Assembly: GCA_023266355.1 (NCBI GenBank)
Contig: JAHFQM010000002.1
Location: forward strand, 434,001-498,000
DNA: 64,000 nt
From: Aquabacterium sp.
GTDB lineage: Bacteria; Pseudomonadota; Gammaproteobacteria; Burkholderiales; Burkholderiaceae_C
Direction: 5' to 3'
The notes below the pieces were generated by a model. The model was not told the DNA's origin. It ran no database searches and was given only the letters and a program-made list of their open reading frames with translations. The translations under genes were made by a program, and so were the position numbers. Of the stretch, positions 18,560 to 26,151 are shown in pieces. The first letter of the stretch is position 1, and the number at the start of each line of letters is the position of its first letter.

Positions 18560-19220
18560 TGTTTGAGCGGGCCGCCGCACGTTCAAAGCGGCGCGTCGCT
18601 GGTTGAGAGCGGCGTGCCGAGTTCAGCAAGCTCGCGCGCAACACGATTTGAGCGACCGATGCCCCGATGTGCTCGGCGTGCAGTCCCCAAAGCCCCGCGC
18701 ACCGCACCTTTTGCCCTGAACGCCCGAGCCTTTGACAGCGGCGCACCGCTCACAACAGCTGACGCGCGACTTGCTGCGGGCGGCACACCGAGCTTTGTCG
18801 CTGACAGCCCGCTCAAACTGAGCGGCGCATGGATGCCACCGAGCGGTGCGCGACACAAGGCGGCTTGCGCGCGAGCTTCGGCGGCGCTGCAGCCGCAGGC
18901 CGAATGCGGCGGACCAGGCAAAAGAGGCGGCCCGCAAAGCGTTTGGCTCGGCGCGCAAGGCTTTTTGCTCGGCACGCCGAGTTCAGGAACTTCGCGCGCA
19001 AAGCCCATGGGCTTGCGCACCGCCTTCTGAGCCTTGCGTGCGAGCCTTTGAACCTTGAACGCCAAGCTGAAAGCTTTGCGCACCGAGTTGCCACACATCG
19101 CGCGCAAAGCAAAAAGCCTTGCGCACCGAGTTGCGGTGCTTTACGCGCAAGGCTTTTTGGCTTGCGCGCGAGGTTCAGAGGCTTGCGCACGGTGCTTTTT
19201 GGCTTGCGCTCCGAGCGAAC
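18560..19220. repeat. Degenerate tandem array with 21-bp period
   Basis: From about 18920 to 19215 a core (GG)CTTGCGC or close variants recurs every 21 bp: it is seen at 18992, 19013, 19034, 19055, 19076, 19098, 19119, 19141, 19162, 19183 and 19204, with only two one-base slips. Recurrent partners are CACCGAGTT, GCTTTTTGGC and GCGCAAAGC. The array continues in more degenerate form to about 18560. Because 21 is a multiple of three, several frames on both strands read as seven-residue repeats (such as LRARLFG), but none has a convincing start, signal or codon pattern, so I treat this as noncoding repeat DNA. Confidence 0.65.
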
Positions 19221-19249
19221 GGGCTGACGCGAGAGCGCCCGTGCGTGAC

Positions 19250-19278
19250 TTGGAAGTGTCAACGGCTCTCGTTATAGT
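19250..19278 (+). promoter_or_regulatory. Sigma-70-like promoter
   Basis: TTGGAA (19250-19255), a 17-bp spacer and TATAGT (19273-19278) make a good promoter reading toward the G-rich tract and the gene at 19608. The predicted start near 19285 gives a leader of about 320 nt, or an independent small transcript. Confidence 0.5.
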
Positions 19279-19301
19279 GCGGGCGATACAAATACAAACA
19301 A

Positions 19302-19410
19302 TTGGGGGCGGGGCATGGGAGCGTGTGCTTGGGTGCTGGGGCGGAGCGAGCGGCTGTCGGGGCGGGATGCTTGGGCTGCGGTGGGCGGAGAGGGGCGGCG
19401 CTGGGCGGCG
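19302..19410 (+). other. G-rich tract with a canonical G-quadruplex motif
   Basis: The plus strand is strongly enriched in G over C through about 110 bp. At 19359-19385 four G-runs (GGGG, GGG, GGG, GGG) are separated by loops of 1, 6 and 7 nt, which meets the usual G4 rule. It lies just downstream of the promoter at 19250, so the motif would be in the transcript. The rest of 19279-19545 shows no gene that I can support. Confidence 0.5.
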
Positions 19411-19545
19411 AGATGCTGTTGGGCCGGGGTGCTGTGGATACGACAAGTCTCAGGGCGGGACCAAACTCCAGCGACTGGCAAGTCTGCGCTAGAAAGCCAT
19501 TGCAAATCAAATACGAGCGTCCACGGACACCCGTGAGCGTAAATG

Positions 19546-19586
19546 GATTAGACCAACACACGTCGATGTGACCTGTTGGTCTAATC
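19546..19586. repeat. Perfect 13-bp inverted repeat
   Basis: GATTAGACCAACA (19546-19558) and TGTTGGTCTAATC (19574-19586) are exact reverse complements around a 15-nt centre, and CACA/TGTG inside can extend the hairpin. No T-run follows either side. It sits 4 bp before the GTTAGAGC core at 19590 and 21 bp before the next start codon. It could be a recombination site (attI- or attC-like), an operator or an RNA hairpin. Confidence 0.6.
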
Positions 19587-19607
19587 GTAGTTAGAGCGCT
19601 TACTCAA

Positions 19608-20159
19608 ATGGCCACTGAAAGTTCATTCGTCACACTCGCGCAGTCCGTTGCAGAGCAAGTTCTGTCCGATCCGCTCCACATAAAGCGAGGAGCCTCATTG
19701 CTCTATCAAGTGGCTGTAGACAACCAGCTTTCTCTCACCGTCAACCCTAAGCGGCCCGTTCGAGGAAGTTCTGCCTTCCAAACCGATCTCTGCGTGTTCG
19801 AGAAAAAATATGAGGATGTCATCATTCCTCGCGTCGTGCTGGAATTCAAAACAAGCATTACCACCCACGACGTCCTGACCTACAGCGCCAAAGCCTCAAA
19901 ACACAAGCAAGTTTACCCATATTTGCGATATGGAATTGTCGCGTCAAAAAATTCAGCCGTTCCAGGCCGGTTATTCACGCACAACGAATCGCTTGATTTC
20001 TGCGCCGCCCTTGATGGCCTCAGTGATAAAGCCTTACGTGAATTCTTCTCGTCACTTCTCGCTGCTGAAGTCCAATCCTCTCGCCGCCTCGAAGCCATTG
20101 CTTTCGGCTCCATACGAACGCGCCTCTTTCGTACTGAGGTACTCATAGATACGCTCTAA
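19608..20159 (+). CDS. Putative PD-(D/E)xK nuclease-like protein in a cassette-like context
   Basis: The 183-residue product is less G/C-biased than its neighbours, suggesting transfer. It has a PD-(D/E)xK-like arrangement: Asp in FQTDLCVFEKK (about residue 64), then VVLEFKTS (Glu-x-Lys, about residues 84-86), typical of restriction-endonuclease-fold proteins; YLRYGIVASK follows. No methyltransferase gene is nearby. The TAA stop lies inside the attC-like site (20153-20209), and the cassette begins with TTAGAGC only 17 bp before the ATG; both are typical of integron cassettes. The specific activity is inferred from the motif only. It might be an orphan restriction enzyme, a DNA-repair nuclease or an anti-phage protein. 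Confidence 0.75.
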   Translation: MATESSFVTLAQSVAEQVLSDPLHIKRGASLLYQVAVDNQLSLTVNPKRPVRGSSAFQTDLCVFEKKYEDVIIPRVVLEFKTSITTHDVLTYSAKASKHKQVYPYLRYGIVASKNSAVPGRLFTHNESLDFCAALDGLSDKALREFFSSLLAAEVQSSRRLEAIAFGSIRTRLFRTEVLIDTL

Positions 20160-20209
20160 CCCGTCTTTAAACGGGACTGCCTGCAGCAGCCTTTAACTCT
20201 TCGTTCGGC
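20153..20209 (+). repeat. attC-like recombination site
   Basis: The 57-bp site starts with GCTCTAAC, the exact reverse complement of GTTAGAGC at 19590-19597, and ends with GTTCGGC. Inside, TTAAACGGGACTGC and GCAGCAGCCTTTAA pair at 10 of 14 positions around a 2-nt loop, giving an R''-L''-L'-R' layout like known attC sites. CCCGT and ACGGG flanking CTTTAA make a second small hairpin. The outer GTTCGGC fits the GTTRRRY core at all but one position. No integrase is in the window. Confidence 0.5.
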
Positions 20210-20225
20210 TCCTCGAATACCCCTC

Positions 20226-20963
20226 ATGCGCAACATCGTCTCATTTGCCACCAGCGTACTTCTGGTCTTTACGGGAGAGGCACTTGCTCAGTCACCTGAC
20301 TCGGCACTGCAATCCATCTCGCCGGATCAGCAGGCCTGGGTAAACCAATCCTGCCCTCGAACCTTGGGCCCTAGCCTTTGGTCCTCATGCATCAATCGAG
20401 AAGTCCGTGCTCTCAAAGGAGGGCTACCGGATCTCTCGAAATTCAGCGAGTCAGATCGAAACTGGGCTCACAGGATTTGCCCCTCATCGCTGGGTCCAAG
20501 TCTCGCAATATCATGTCTCCGCAGGGAGTCGAACGCAGTTAACGCTGGCATGCCAAATCTTACGCAATTGTCGAGCGAGAAACGAGCGTGGATTCAACAG
20601 TCATGTCCCCGGAGCTTAGGTCCAAGTCTTTACAAGTCGTGTGCCGAACGCGAAGTCCGAGCTTTGGTCTCTGGTGCCACACCACCAAGACGTCAAGCGA
20701 GCCCACCAATGGAACAAACAGCGCCACGAGCAACACCTCGCGCGCGCAACGGCAGACGCGCGGATGTGTTCCTCATCGAAACATCGCACAACGACGAACT
20801 GTTCATAATCAACGGAGAAAAATTTGAAGCCAAGACCTACTGCTTCAATATGGAAGAGGATGATGAAGTCATGTTCTTGGACGGAAGTCCATTCGGTGCG
20901 TGTGCAAGCGCAACATTGCTGAATCTTCGAACCCGAGAGAAGTGTGAAGTGTGGTGCGAGTAG
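20226..20963 (+). CDS. Secreted protein with three cysteine repeats
   Basis: The 245-residue product has a signal peptide cleaved near ALAQSPDS. Three repeats of about 41 residues follow, with the pattern W-x-x-x-(S/I)CP-x-(T/S)LGPSL-x-x-(S)C-x-x-RE (for example SCPRTLGPSL, ICPSSLGPSL and SCPRSLGPSL), each with two conserved Cys. After a basic linker rich in Pro, Arg and Ala (about residues 150-178), a C-terminal domain (about residues 180-245) has four more Cys and the pattern DELFIINGEKFEAKTYC. The protein is probably periplasmic or extracellular and disulfide-bonded. No family is recognised. The ATG lies 22 bp after the attC-like site, so it may also be in a cassette, but I found no matching attC behind it. 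Confidence 0.8.
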   Translation: MRNIVSFATSVLLVFTGEALAQSPDSALQSISPDQQAWVNQSCPRTLGPSLWSSCINREVRALKGGLPDLSKFSESDRNWAHRICPSSLGPSLAISCLRRESNAVNAGMPNLTQLSSEKRAWIQQSCPRSLGPSLYKSCAEREVRALVSGATPPRRQASPPMEQTAPRATPRARNGRRADVFLIETSHNDELFIINGEKFEAKTYCFNMEEDDEVMFLDGSPFGACASATLLNLRTREKCEVWCE

Positions 20964-21064
20964 CGCAGATTGACACCTGAAGCGCAATACCCCACATGGC
21001 TGATGCCACGCCCAGTGTTGGTGTTTTCCGCCCGTCCCGCTCCGGCACCTGCTATCCAGGGGCA

Positions 21065-21080
21065 TCAATTGTTCAATTGA
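21065..21080. promoter_or_regulatory. Inverted repeat upstream of the DUF695 gene
   Basis: TCAATTG (21065-21071) and CAATTGA (21074-21080) form a perfect 7-bp inverted repeat with a 2-bp centre, 36 bp before the next gene. It has the look of a small operator. The CAATTG core also occurs in the ohr operator at 32917, which may be coincidence. Nothing else is seen in 20964-21116. Confidence 0.3.
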
Positions 21081-21116
21081 ATCCTCCGAACGCATAACCT
21101 AAATAGCAGCCTCGCC

Positions 21117-21602
21117 ATGAAACCCATCGCCACATCACTCCTGGTATGCGTGTCGCTGATGCTCGGCACCAGCGCGCTCGCCCAAACCTGGGCCACAGCC
21201 CAATCCAGGAACCCAGGCAACGGTCGCGTCATCGTTTTCCGGTACGTCCAGGCATTCGCCCCAGGTTTCAGCAAGGCCCAGCAAACCACCAGGGTCATCG
21301 TGACCTGGCCTTACGCATCTGAAAACGGCATGCCATCACCCGCAGAGCGCAAACGGATGGACGAATTGGAAGACCTGCTGGCGCCGGCCGTTGAGGCAAC
21401 AGGCGTGGCCACGCTCGCGCTGGTGAGCACCGGCGAAGGGCTGCGCGAGTGGACTTACTACGCCAAGTCAGAGCAGGCGTTCCTCGGCAAGGCCAACCAG
21501 GCGCTCCAACGCCATCCCCAGTTCCCCATCGACATCCATGTGGCCGAGGACAAGGCATGGCGCACCTACGAGCAGTTCGTCCAGCAAGTCCAGAAGCCCT
21601 AG
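21117..21602 (+). CDS. Exported DUF695 domain protein
   Basis: The 161-residue product has a signal peptide (cleavage near SALAQTWA) and then a DUF695-like domain covering most of the chain: GNGRVIVFRYV, VTWPYASENGMP, MDELEDLLAPAVEATG, STGEGLREWTYYAK and FPIDIHVAEDKAWRTYEQF. The conserved REWxYY and DxxWxxY elements fit the family, whose function is unknown. It starts a run of small exported or membrane genes on the plus strand, 37 bp before the next one. Confidence 0.8.
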   Translation: MKPIATSLLVCVSLMLGTSALAQTWATAQSRNPGNGRVIVFRYVQAFAPGFSKAQQTTRVIVTWPYASENGMPSPAERKRMDELEDLLAPAVEATGVATLALVSTGEGLREWTYYAKSEQAFLGKANQALQRHPQFPIDIHVAEDKAWRTYEQFVQQVQKP

Positions 21603-21639
21603 CCGCATGCACCCACAACCACCGTCAAACAAACCACCC

Positions 21640-22176
21640 ATGACCTCCCACCTGCTCCGCACCCTCGCCCTCACCTGCACGCTGGCCATGGCCGGCTGTG
21701 CCGCCACCGTCACCCGCAGCGGCCCGGCACCCGCGCCCTTGTCGGTCAGCCCGGCCGCCACGCGGGCCGTGTTCGTGCGGGTGGAAGCCGCGCCTGGCAT
21801 GCAGCCCGGTGGCAACTGGGAGACTTTCAAAACCGATTGGCGTGACGGCATGGCCATCGCGGCCGGACGCTCGGGCATGCAGGTGACGTGGTCTGACACC
21901 GAAGAAGCGCGCAGCGCCGACCCCGCCGTGCTCGTCGTCGTCAAGGTGCGCAACTACCAGTACATGACGCCCGAAACGCGCATTGGCCTGGGCATCCTGG
22001 CCGGCAACGCCTATGTGAACACCGAGGTCGAGTTCTACGAACTGCCCGCCAGGAAGCTGTTGGGCAGCCGCCTGTATGGCACCACCACCAGCCCGGCCGA
22101 GGGCATCCTCTCGGCCACCACGCGCAAGCAGGTGCTGGCCATCAGCGACGAAGTCATCGCCGACATCCGCCGTTGA
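21640..22176 (+). CDS. Putative lipoprotein (DUF4410-like)
   Basis: The 178-residue product begins MTSHLLRTLALTCTLAMAGC; Cys20 in MAGC is a lipobox. The ATG at 21640 places the signal peptide correctly; a longer reading from 21538 would bury it. The body has VLVVVKVRNYQYMTPETRIG, GNAYVNTEVEFYEL and SATTRKQVLAISDEVIADIRR, a pattern seen in envelope lipoproteins of the DUF4410 type (tentative). It follows the DUF695 gene by 37 bp and is 25 bp before the next gene, so it is probably in the same transcript. Confidence 0.72.
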   Translation: MTSHLLRTLALTCTLAMAGCAATVTRSGPAPAPLSVSPAATRAVFVRVEAAPGMQPGGNWETFKTDWRDGMAIAAGRSGMQVTWSDTEEARSADPAVLVVVKVRNYQYMTPETRIGLGILAGNAYVNTEVEFYELPARKLLGSRLYGTTTSPAEGILSATTRKQVLAISDEVIADIRR

Positions 22177-22201
22177 GGCGCGCACACGCCAGGCCCGCCC
22201 C

Positions 22202-22813
22202 ATGAGCGCCCACTCGTCCGCTTTCGCCATCGCTTTCACCGCCCTGCTCGGTGCGCCCGTCGCCGCGCCGGTCATGGCCCGGCTCGCCATGCGGCTGCCG
22301 AAGGCGCTGCAAACGCGCGCTTACCTGGCGCTGGCCGGCTTGCCGGTCGCTGTGATGGCCATGTCCTGGAGCGGGTTGTCGAGCCCGACTTACCAAGTCA
22401 ACGCGGTGGCCGTGCTGGCCGCGTTCTGGGCGTTTTTGGCCCTCGCGGTGTCGGCCTTCCGCTTCGAGTCGCGCTGGTTGCGCTACACCCTGGGGCCGCT
22501 GTCCATTTTGCTGCTGGCACTGAGCCTGTTCGCCGGCACCCTGGGTGGCCTGGGCACGGTGTTCATCGTCGGTGACACGGTGCCGGTGTTCACGGCCACC
22601 CAAGCCCAGGGCCGGCACTGCCAGGTCACGTCCTATGGCAACGCCACGACGGACTTCGGCGGCCACCGCGTCGTGGTCACCGCGCCCGTGCCGCTGCTGC
22701 CCTTCCTGGAGCGCACGGTCACCGACCAGTCCTTCGAAAAGCCCCGACAGACGCCAGCCGAGTTGTGCCAAGGCTTGGCCACATCCCCCAAACCAGGCAA
22801 GGCCCCCACATGA
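22202..22813 (+). CDS. Uncharacterised membrane protein
   Basis: The 203-residue product has four hydrophobic segments (about residues 5-27, 42-56, 65-84 and 93-127), then a soluble C-terminal part of about 75 residues with two Cys (GRHCQVTSYG, AELCQGL). No family is recognised. The stop overlaps the next gene start as ATGA. The ATG at 22202 is chosen because it gives a membrane N-terminus, unlike the longer Pro/Arg-rich reading in the same frame. Confidence 0.7.
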   Translation: MSAHSSAFAIAFTALLGAPVAAPVMARLAMRLPKALQTRAYLALAGLPVAVMAMSWSGLSSPTYQVNAVAVLAAFWAFLALAVSAFRFESRWLRYTLGPLSILLLALSLFAGTLGGLGTVFIVGDTVPVFTATQAQGRHCQVTSYGNATTDFGGHRVVVTAPVPLLPFLERTVTDQSFEKPRQTPAELCQGLATSPKPGKAPT

Positions 22814-23670
22814 GCCCCCACCTTCGCACAACCTTTCGCCCACACATCGGCTGGATCGGCCTGGGCCTGGCCCTCACCTGTGCCATGCAGTCACCCGCCC
22901 AGGCCGCGCCAGAGGCGGTGCCCGCAGCAGGCCTCACCGCCGCACAGGTGCAAACCTACCGCGCGGGCCCCGGGCGCCAGCGTTGGCGCGACGCCGCCGC
23001 GCAGATGGCGCAGTTGCGCCAGGCACCGCCCAACCCGGCCATGGCAGACCTTTGGCGGGCGCTGGACGCTGGCGTGAACCGGCCCTCAGGCACCCACCCG
23101 CTGGCATGGGCCACCACGGCCCAGTCCCTGCCCGAACTGGAGGGCAAGACCGCCTGGCTGCGCGGCCAAGTGTTGGGCGGCCAGGCCGACGGGCGCTACA
23201 GCTACTCCTACGCCTTCAACCTGGCCAGGCTGGGCCGCTTTGGCGACCACCTGATGGAGGCCGCCATCTTCCTGGCGCATGGGCGTTTGGCGATGCAGAT
23301 CGACACCGACCGTTGCACCGACCCGAACGTGGCCATGGACACCATGGCCGAGCAAGAGAGGCAGGCCCTGATGCGTGGCATGGACAGCGCCATCCAGACG
23401 CTCACACCGCGCCAGCAGGCCACCGCCTTGCTGGAAGCCGTGGTGCTGGAAGACACCCTGGGCGAACGCCCGCCGCAGGCTTGGCTGTGCGCCGTGCGCT
23501 TGGCGCCCTCGCACCTCACCGAGGTGCAGACGCCCCAGGGCGATGTGGGCCGCACCTTCGTGCTGAACCCGCCCCAGGCCAGCACGCTGTTCGTGGACGA
23601 GGCCACGTGGCGCGCCGCGAGGCGCCTGCGGCTCGACAAGATGGCGCAAAGCCTGCTGCCCAATTTGTGA
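22810..23670 (+). CDS. Exported protein of unknown function
   Basis: The 286-residue product has a signal peptide (GLGLALTCAMQSPAQAAPE) and a mature part without membrane segments. It has an Ala-rich helical first half (QVQTYRAGPGRQRWRDAAAQ) and later AWLCAVRLAPSHLTEVQT. No family is recognised. The ATG overlaps the upstream membrane-protein stop by 4 bp, so they are coupled. It is probably periplasmic. Confidence 0.7.
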   Translation: MSPHLRTTFRPHIGWIGLGLALTCAMQSPAQAAPEAVPAAGLTAAQVQTYRAGPGRQRWRDAAAQMAQLRQAPPNPAMADLWRALDAGVNRPSGTHPLAWATTAQSLPELEGKTAWLRGQVLGGQADGRYSYSYAFNLARLGRFGDHLMEAAIFLAHGRLAMQIDTDRCTDPNVAMDTMAEQERQALMRGMDSAIQTLTPRQQATALLEAVVLEDTLGERPPQAWLCAVRLAPSHLTEVQTPQGDVGRTFVLNPPQASTLFVDEATWRAARRLRLDKMAQSLLPNL

Positions 23671-23721
23671 ACACCCCACGGTGACGCTGCGCCAAGCGCC
23701 CGCCGCACCCTCAGACCCACC

Positions 23722-24150
23722 ATGCGCCAACACATCTGCATCGCCTTGATCCTCTTCGCACCCGCCATAGTTCACGCACGCGAACCCGCGATCGGCGATG
23801 CCTGCGGGTTGCTCACAGAGCGTCAATGGTCCGAGCTGGGCCTGAGCGATGCGCGCAAGAGCAACGTGCCCGCCGCCCTGGACGAAGACGTTCGCCAAGC
23901 GCAAAGCGAGCCCCCGGCCAAGGAACACAGACTTTTGCCCATGCCGCAGGGCCTCTGCCTGGCCTTGTCCATCGACATGCTGCAGGCCGCCACGGCGTGG
24001 TGTGCGGGCGCGCGCCATGGGGGCGTCCTCATCGTGTCCACGCCGGAGCGTTACGACCCCAGCGGCGCCTACCTGCCCATGAAAGCCAAAGCCTTGTTCG
24101 AAACGGTCGAGCGCAAGCTCGCTCAAGACGCCGCAGCCACCAGGCCGTGA
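23722..24150 (+). CDS. Small exported protein
   Basis: The 142-residue product has a short signal peptide (HICIALILFAPAIVHA) and a mature chain with three Cys (DACGLLTERQW, GLCLAL, WCAGA). The opening ACGLLTERQWSELGL resembles that of periplasmic DUF3558-type proteins, though this is weak. It lies 51 bp after the preceding gene and 38 bp before the next one. Function is unknown. Confidence 0.65.
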   Translation: MRQHICIALILFAPAIVHAREPAIGDACGLLTERQWSELGLSDARKSNVPAALDEDVRQAQSEPPAKEHRLLPMPQGLCLALSIDMLQAATAWCAGARHGGVLIVSTPERYDPSGAYLPMKAKALFETVERKLAQDAAATRP

Positions 24151-24188
24151 CGCCACCCCAACCCCACCCAACCTCACCCAACCTCACC

Positions 24189-24785
24189 ATGACACACGCC
24201 GTCCACCGCACCGCCCTGGCCCTCGCCCTCAGCGTCGGGGCCCTGACCGCCCACGCCGGCCCGGCCATCGACCAGTTCAAGCAAGACATCGCGGCCTTCA
24301 CGGCGGCCCAGGCCGCCACCCCCGGCAAAACCATCCAGTACACCGGCCCGCAAGGCGCGCTGGCCCGCGCGGTGCTGAACCCCGGGCGCATCCCCAGCGT
24401 GGTGGACGAGGCCTTCGCCGAGCCCGACGGACACCAGCAGATCAAGGCCGCGCTGGAGGCCTACAAGCCCATTTCCGTCAGGTACGCAGGGGCCTTCGAT
24501 CGGTTGCCCGGCCAGTACGACGCCGAGTACCTGGATTCCTTCGAGGCCATGTGCCAGATCACCCTGGCCGGGCTGAAGCCGCTGAAGGACATCAAGCCGC
24601 AAGACATCCCGGACGAAACCATGCGGCCCTTGTTGGAAGCCGCCGTGAAGATGGCGTTGGCGATGCCCGCCATCCTGCTGAAGGTGCTGGAAAATCAGGT
24701 GGACGAGGGCAAGTTCTCGGCAGACTTCACGCCGGTGGCACGGGCGCGCCTCGAAGCGCTGCGGGCCGGCCTGGCCAAGCCCTGA
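24189..24785 (+). CDS. Exported protein of unknown function
   Basis: The 198-residue product has a signal peptide cleaved near LTAHAGPAI. The mature protein is mostly helical (QFKQDIAAFTAAQAATPG; YDAEYLDSFEAMCQITLAGL), with one Cys and a C-terminal stretch LEALRAGLAKP. No family is recognised. The start is the ATG at 24189, which places the signal peptide. It is the last gene of the run of exported genes before dapC. Confidence 0.68.
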   Translation: MTHAVHRTALALALSVGALTAHAGPAIDQFKQDIAAFTAAQAATPGKTIQYTGPQGALARAVLNPGRIPSVVDEAFAEPDGHQQIKAALEAYKPISVRYAGAFDRLPGQYDAEYLDSFEAMCQITLAGLKPLKDIKPQDIPDETMRPLLEAAVKMALAMPAILLKVLENQVDEGKFSADFTPVARARLEALRAGLAKP

Positions 24786-24822
24786 CAAAGTGCGCCCCTG
24801 GCGGCGGGGGGCTCCCCTTCGC

Positions 24823-24831
24823 TGGGATAAT
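24823..24831 (+). promoter_or_regulatory. Extended -10 element for dapC
   Basis: TGGGATAAT is an extended -10 (TGn followed by GATAAT) that ends 8 bp before the dapC ATG. The expected transcription start is at or next to the ATG, so dapC would have a leaderless or near-leaderless mRNA. No clear -35 is visible. Confidence 0.5.
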
Positions 24832-24839
24832 GCGGCCCC

Positions 24840-26093
24840 ATGAACCCTCTGCTGCAGCGCCTCCAGCCCTACCCCTTCGAACGCCTGCGCGGCCTGACCG
24901 CCGGCATCACGCCCAGCGCCGCCCACCGGGCCATCAGCCTGGGCATTGGCGAGCCCAAGCACCCCACGCCGGCTTTCATCAAGCAAGCCCTGACCGACGC
25001 CCTCGACGGCCTGGCCGCCTACCCGGCCACCGCCGGTGAGCCCGCCCTGCGCGAGGCCTGCGCCGCCTGGGTGAAGCGCCGCTACGGCCTGACGCTGGAC
25101 GCCGCCACGCAGATCCTGCCCGTGAATGGCTCGCGCGAAGCCCTGTTCGCCCTGGCGCAAACCGTCATCGACCCGAACCAGCACCGCGACGCGGGCGGCC
25201 CCGCCGTGGTCTGCCCCAACCCCTTCTACCAAATCTACGAAGGCGCGGCCCTGCTGGCCGGGGCCCGCGTGGTGTTCGCCAATTCCGACCCGGCGCGCAA
25301 TTTCGCGGCCGACTGGGGCAGCATCTCGGACGATGTCTGGGCCACGACGCAGCTGCTGTACGTGTGCTCGCCGGGCAACCCCACCGGCGCCGTGATGCCG
25401 CTGGACGAGTGGCAGCGCCTGTTCGCCTTGAGCGACAAGCACGGCTTCGTGATCGCCTCGGACGAGTGCTACTCGGAAATCTATTTCCGCGAAGGCAGCG
25501 CGAACGGCCAAAGCGCAGCCCCCCTGGGTGGCCTGGAAGCCGCCGCCAAACTGGGCCGCCACGACTTCAAAAACCTGATCGCCCTGACCAGCCTGTCCAA
25601 GCGCTCCAACGTGCCCGGCCTGCGCTCGGGCTTCGTGATGGGCGACGCGGCCCTGATGAAGGCCTTCCTGCTCTACCGCACCTACCACGGCAGCGCCATG
25701 AGCCCGGCCGTGCAGCGCGCCAGCGTGGCGGCCTGGAACGACGAGGCCCACGTGGTGGAAAACCGGGCGCTCTACCGCCAGAAGTTCGAGCGCGTCACGC
25801 CCCTGCTGGCCGAGGTCATGAACGTGGCCCTGCCCGACGCTGGTTTCTACCTGTGGGCGGAGGTGCCGGCGCACATGCCCGTGACGGGCGGGTTGTCACC
25901 CGACGAATGGTTCACCCGCGAGCTGCTGGCTCAATACAATGTCGCGGTGCTGCCCGGCAGCTACCTGGCCCGCGAGGCGCATGGCGTCAACCCGGGTCGC
26001 GGCCGCATCCGCATGGCCCTGGTCGCCGGGGTGGACGAGTGCGTGGAGGCCGCAGAACGCATCCGCGCATTTATCCAGTCCTTCCCGCGCTGA
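24840..26093 (+). CDS. dapC: Succinyldiaminopimelate aminotransferase
   Basis: The 417-residue product is a class I/II PLP aminotransferase converting N-succinyl-2-amino-6-ketopimelate to N-succinyl-LL-diaminopimelate in lysine and peptidoglycan precursor synthesis. Motifs are [44 protein letters not shown], the PLP-lysine region [17 protein letters not shown], and a C-terminal [11 protein letters not shown]. Length is as expected. dapD follows 58 bp later and dapE two genes later, which supports dapC rather than another aminotransferase. The -10-like element at 24823 lies immediately upstream, so translation may start at the 5' end of the mRNA. Confidence 0.93.
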   Translation: MNPLLQRLQPYPFERLRGLTAGITPSAAHRAISLGIGEPKHPTPAFIKQALTDALDGLAAYPATAGEPALREACAAWVKRRYGLTLDAATQILPVNGSREALFALAQTVIDPNQHRDAGGPAVVCPNPFYQIYEGAALLAGARVVFANSDPARNFAADWGSISDDVWATTQLLYVCSPGNPTGAVMPLDEWQRLFALSDKHGFVIASDECYSEIYFREGSANGQSAAPLGGLEAAAKLGRHDFKNLIALTSLSKRSNVPGLRSGFVMGDAALMKAFLLYRTYHGSAMSPAVQRASVAAWNDEAHVVENRALYRQKFERVTPLLAEVMNVALPDAGFYLWAEVPAHMPVTGGLSPDEWFTRELLAQYNVAVLPGSYLAREAHGVNPGRGRIRMALVAGVDECVEAAERIRAFIQSFPR

Positions 26094-26151
26094 CCTTCCG
26101 CGCTCAAGCCTTCAGCTTCAGCCCCTATTTTTTGCCTCCGAAGAACACACC

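Noticed and set aside
18583..19262. Several open frames on both strands in the 21-bp repeat region
   Set aside because: They show seven-residue repeats only because the DNA period is 21 bp. Composition (Arg, Ala, Cys-rich) changes with frame, starts lack ribosome-binding sites and no frame is favoured.
19270..19320. Possible tRNA after the strong promoter at 19250
   Set aside because: The sequence after the -10 has no acceptor stem, T-loop (GTTCGANTC) or CCA end.
20964..21116. Second attC site closing a second cassette around the cysteine-repeat gene
   Set aside because: The expected partner of GTTCGGC (GCCGAAC) is found only as TCCGAAC at 21085-21091, with no room for an attC before the next start codon and no palindrome.
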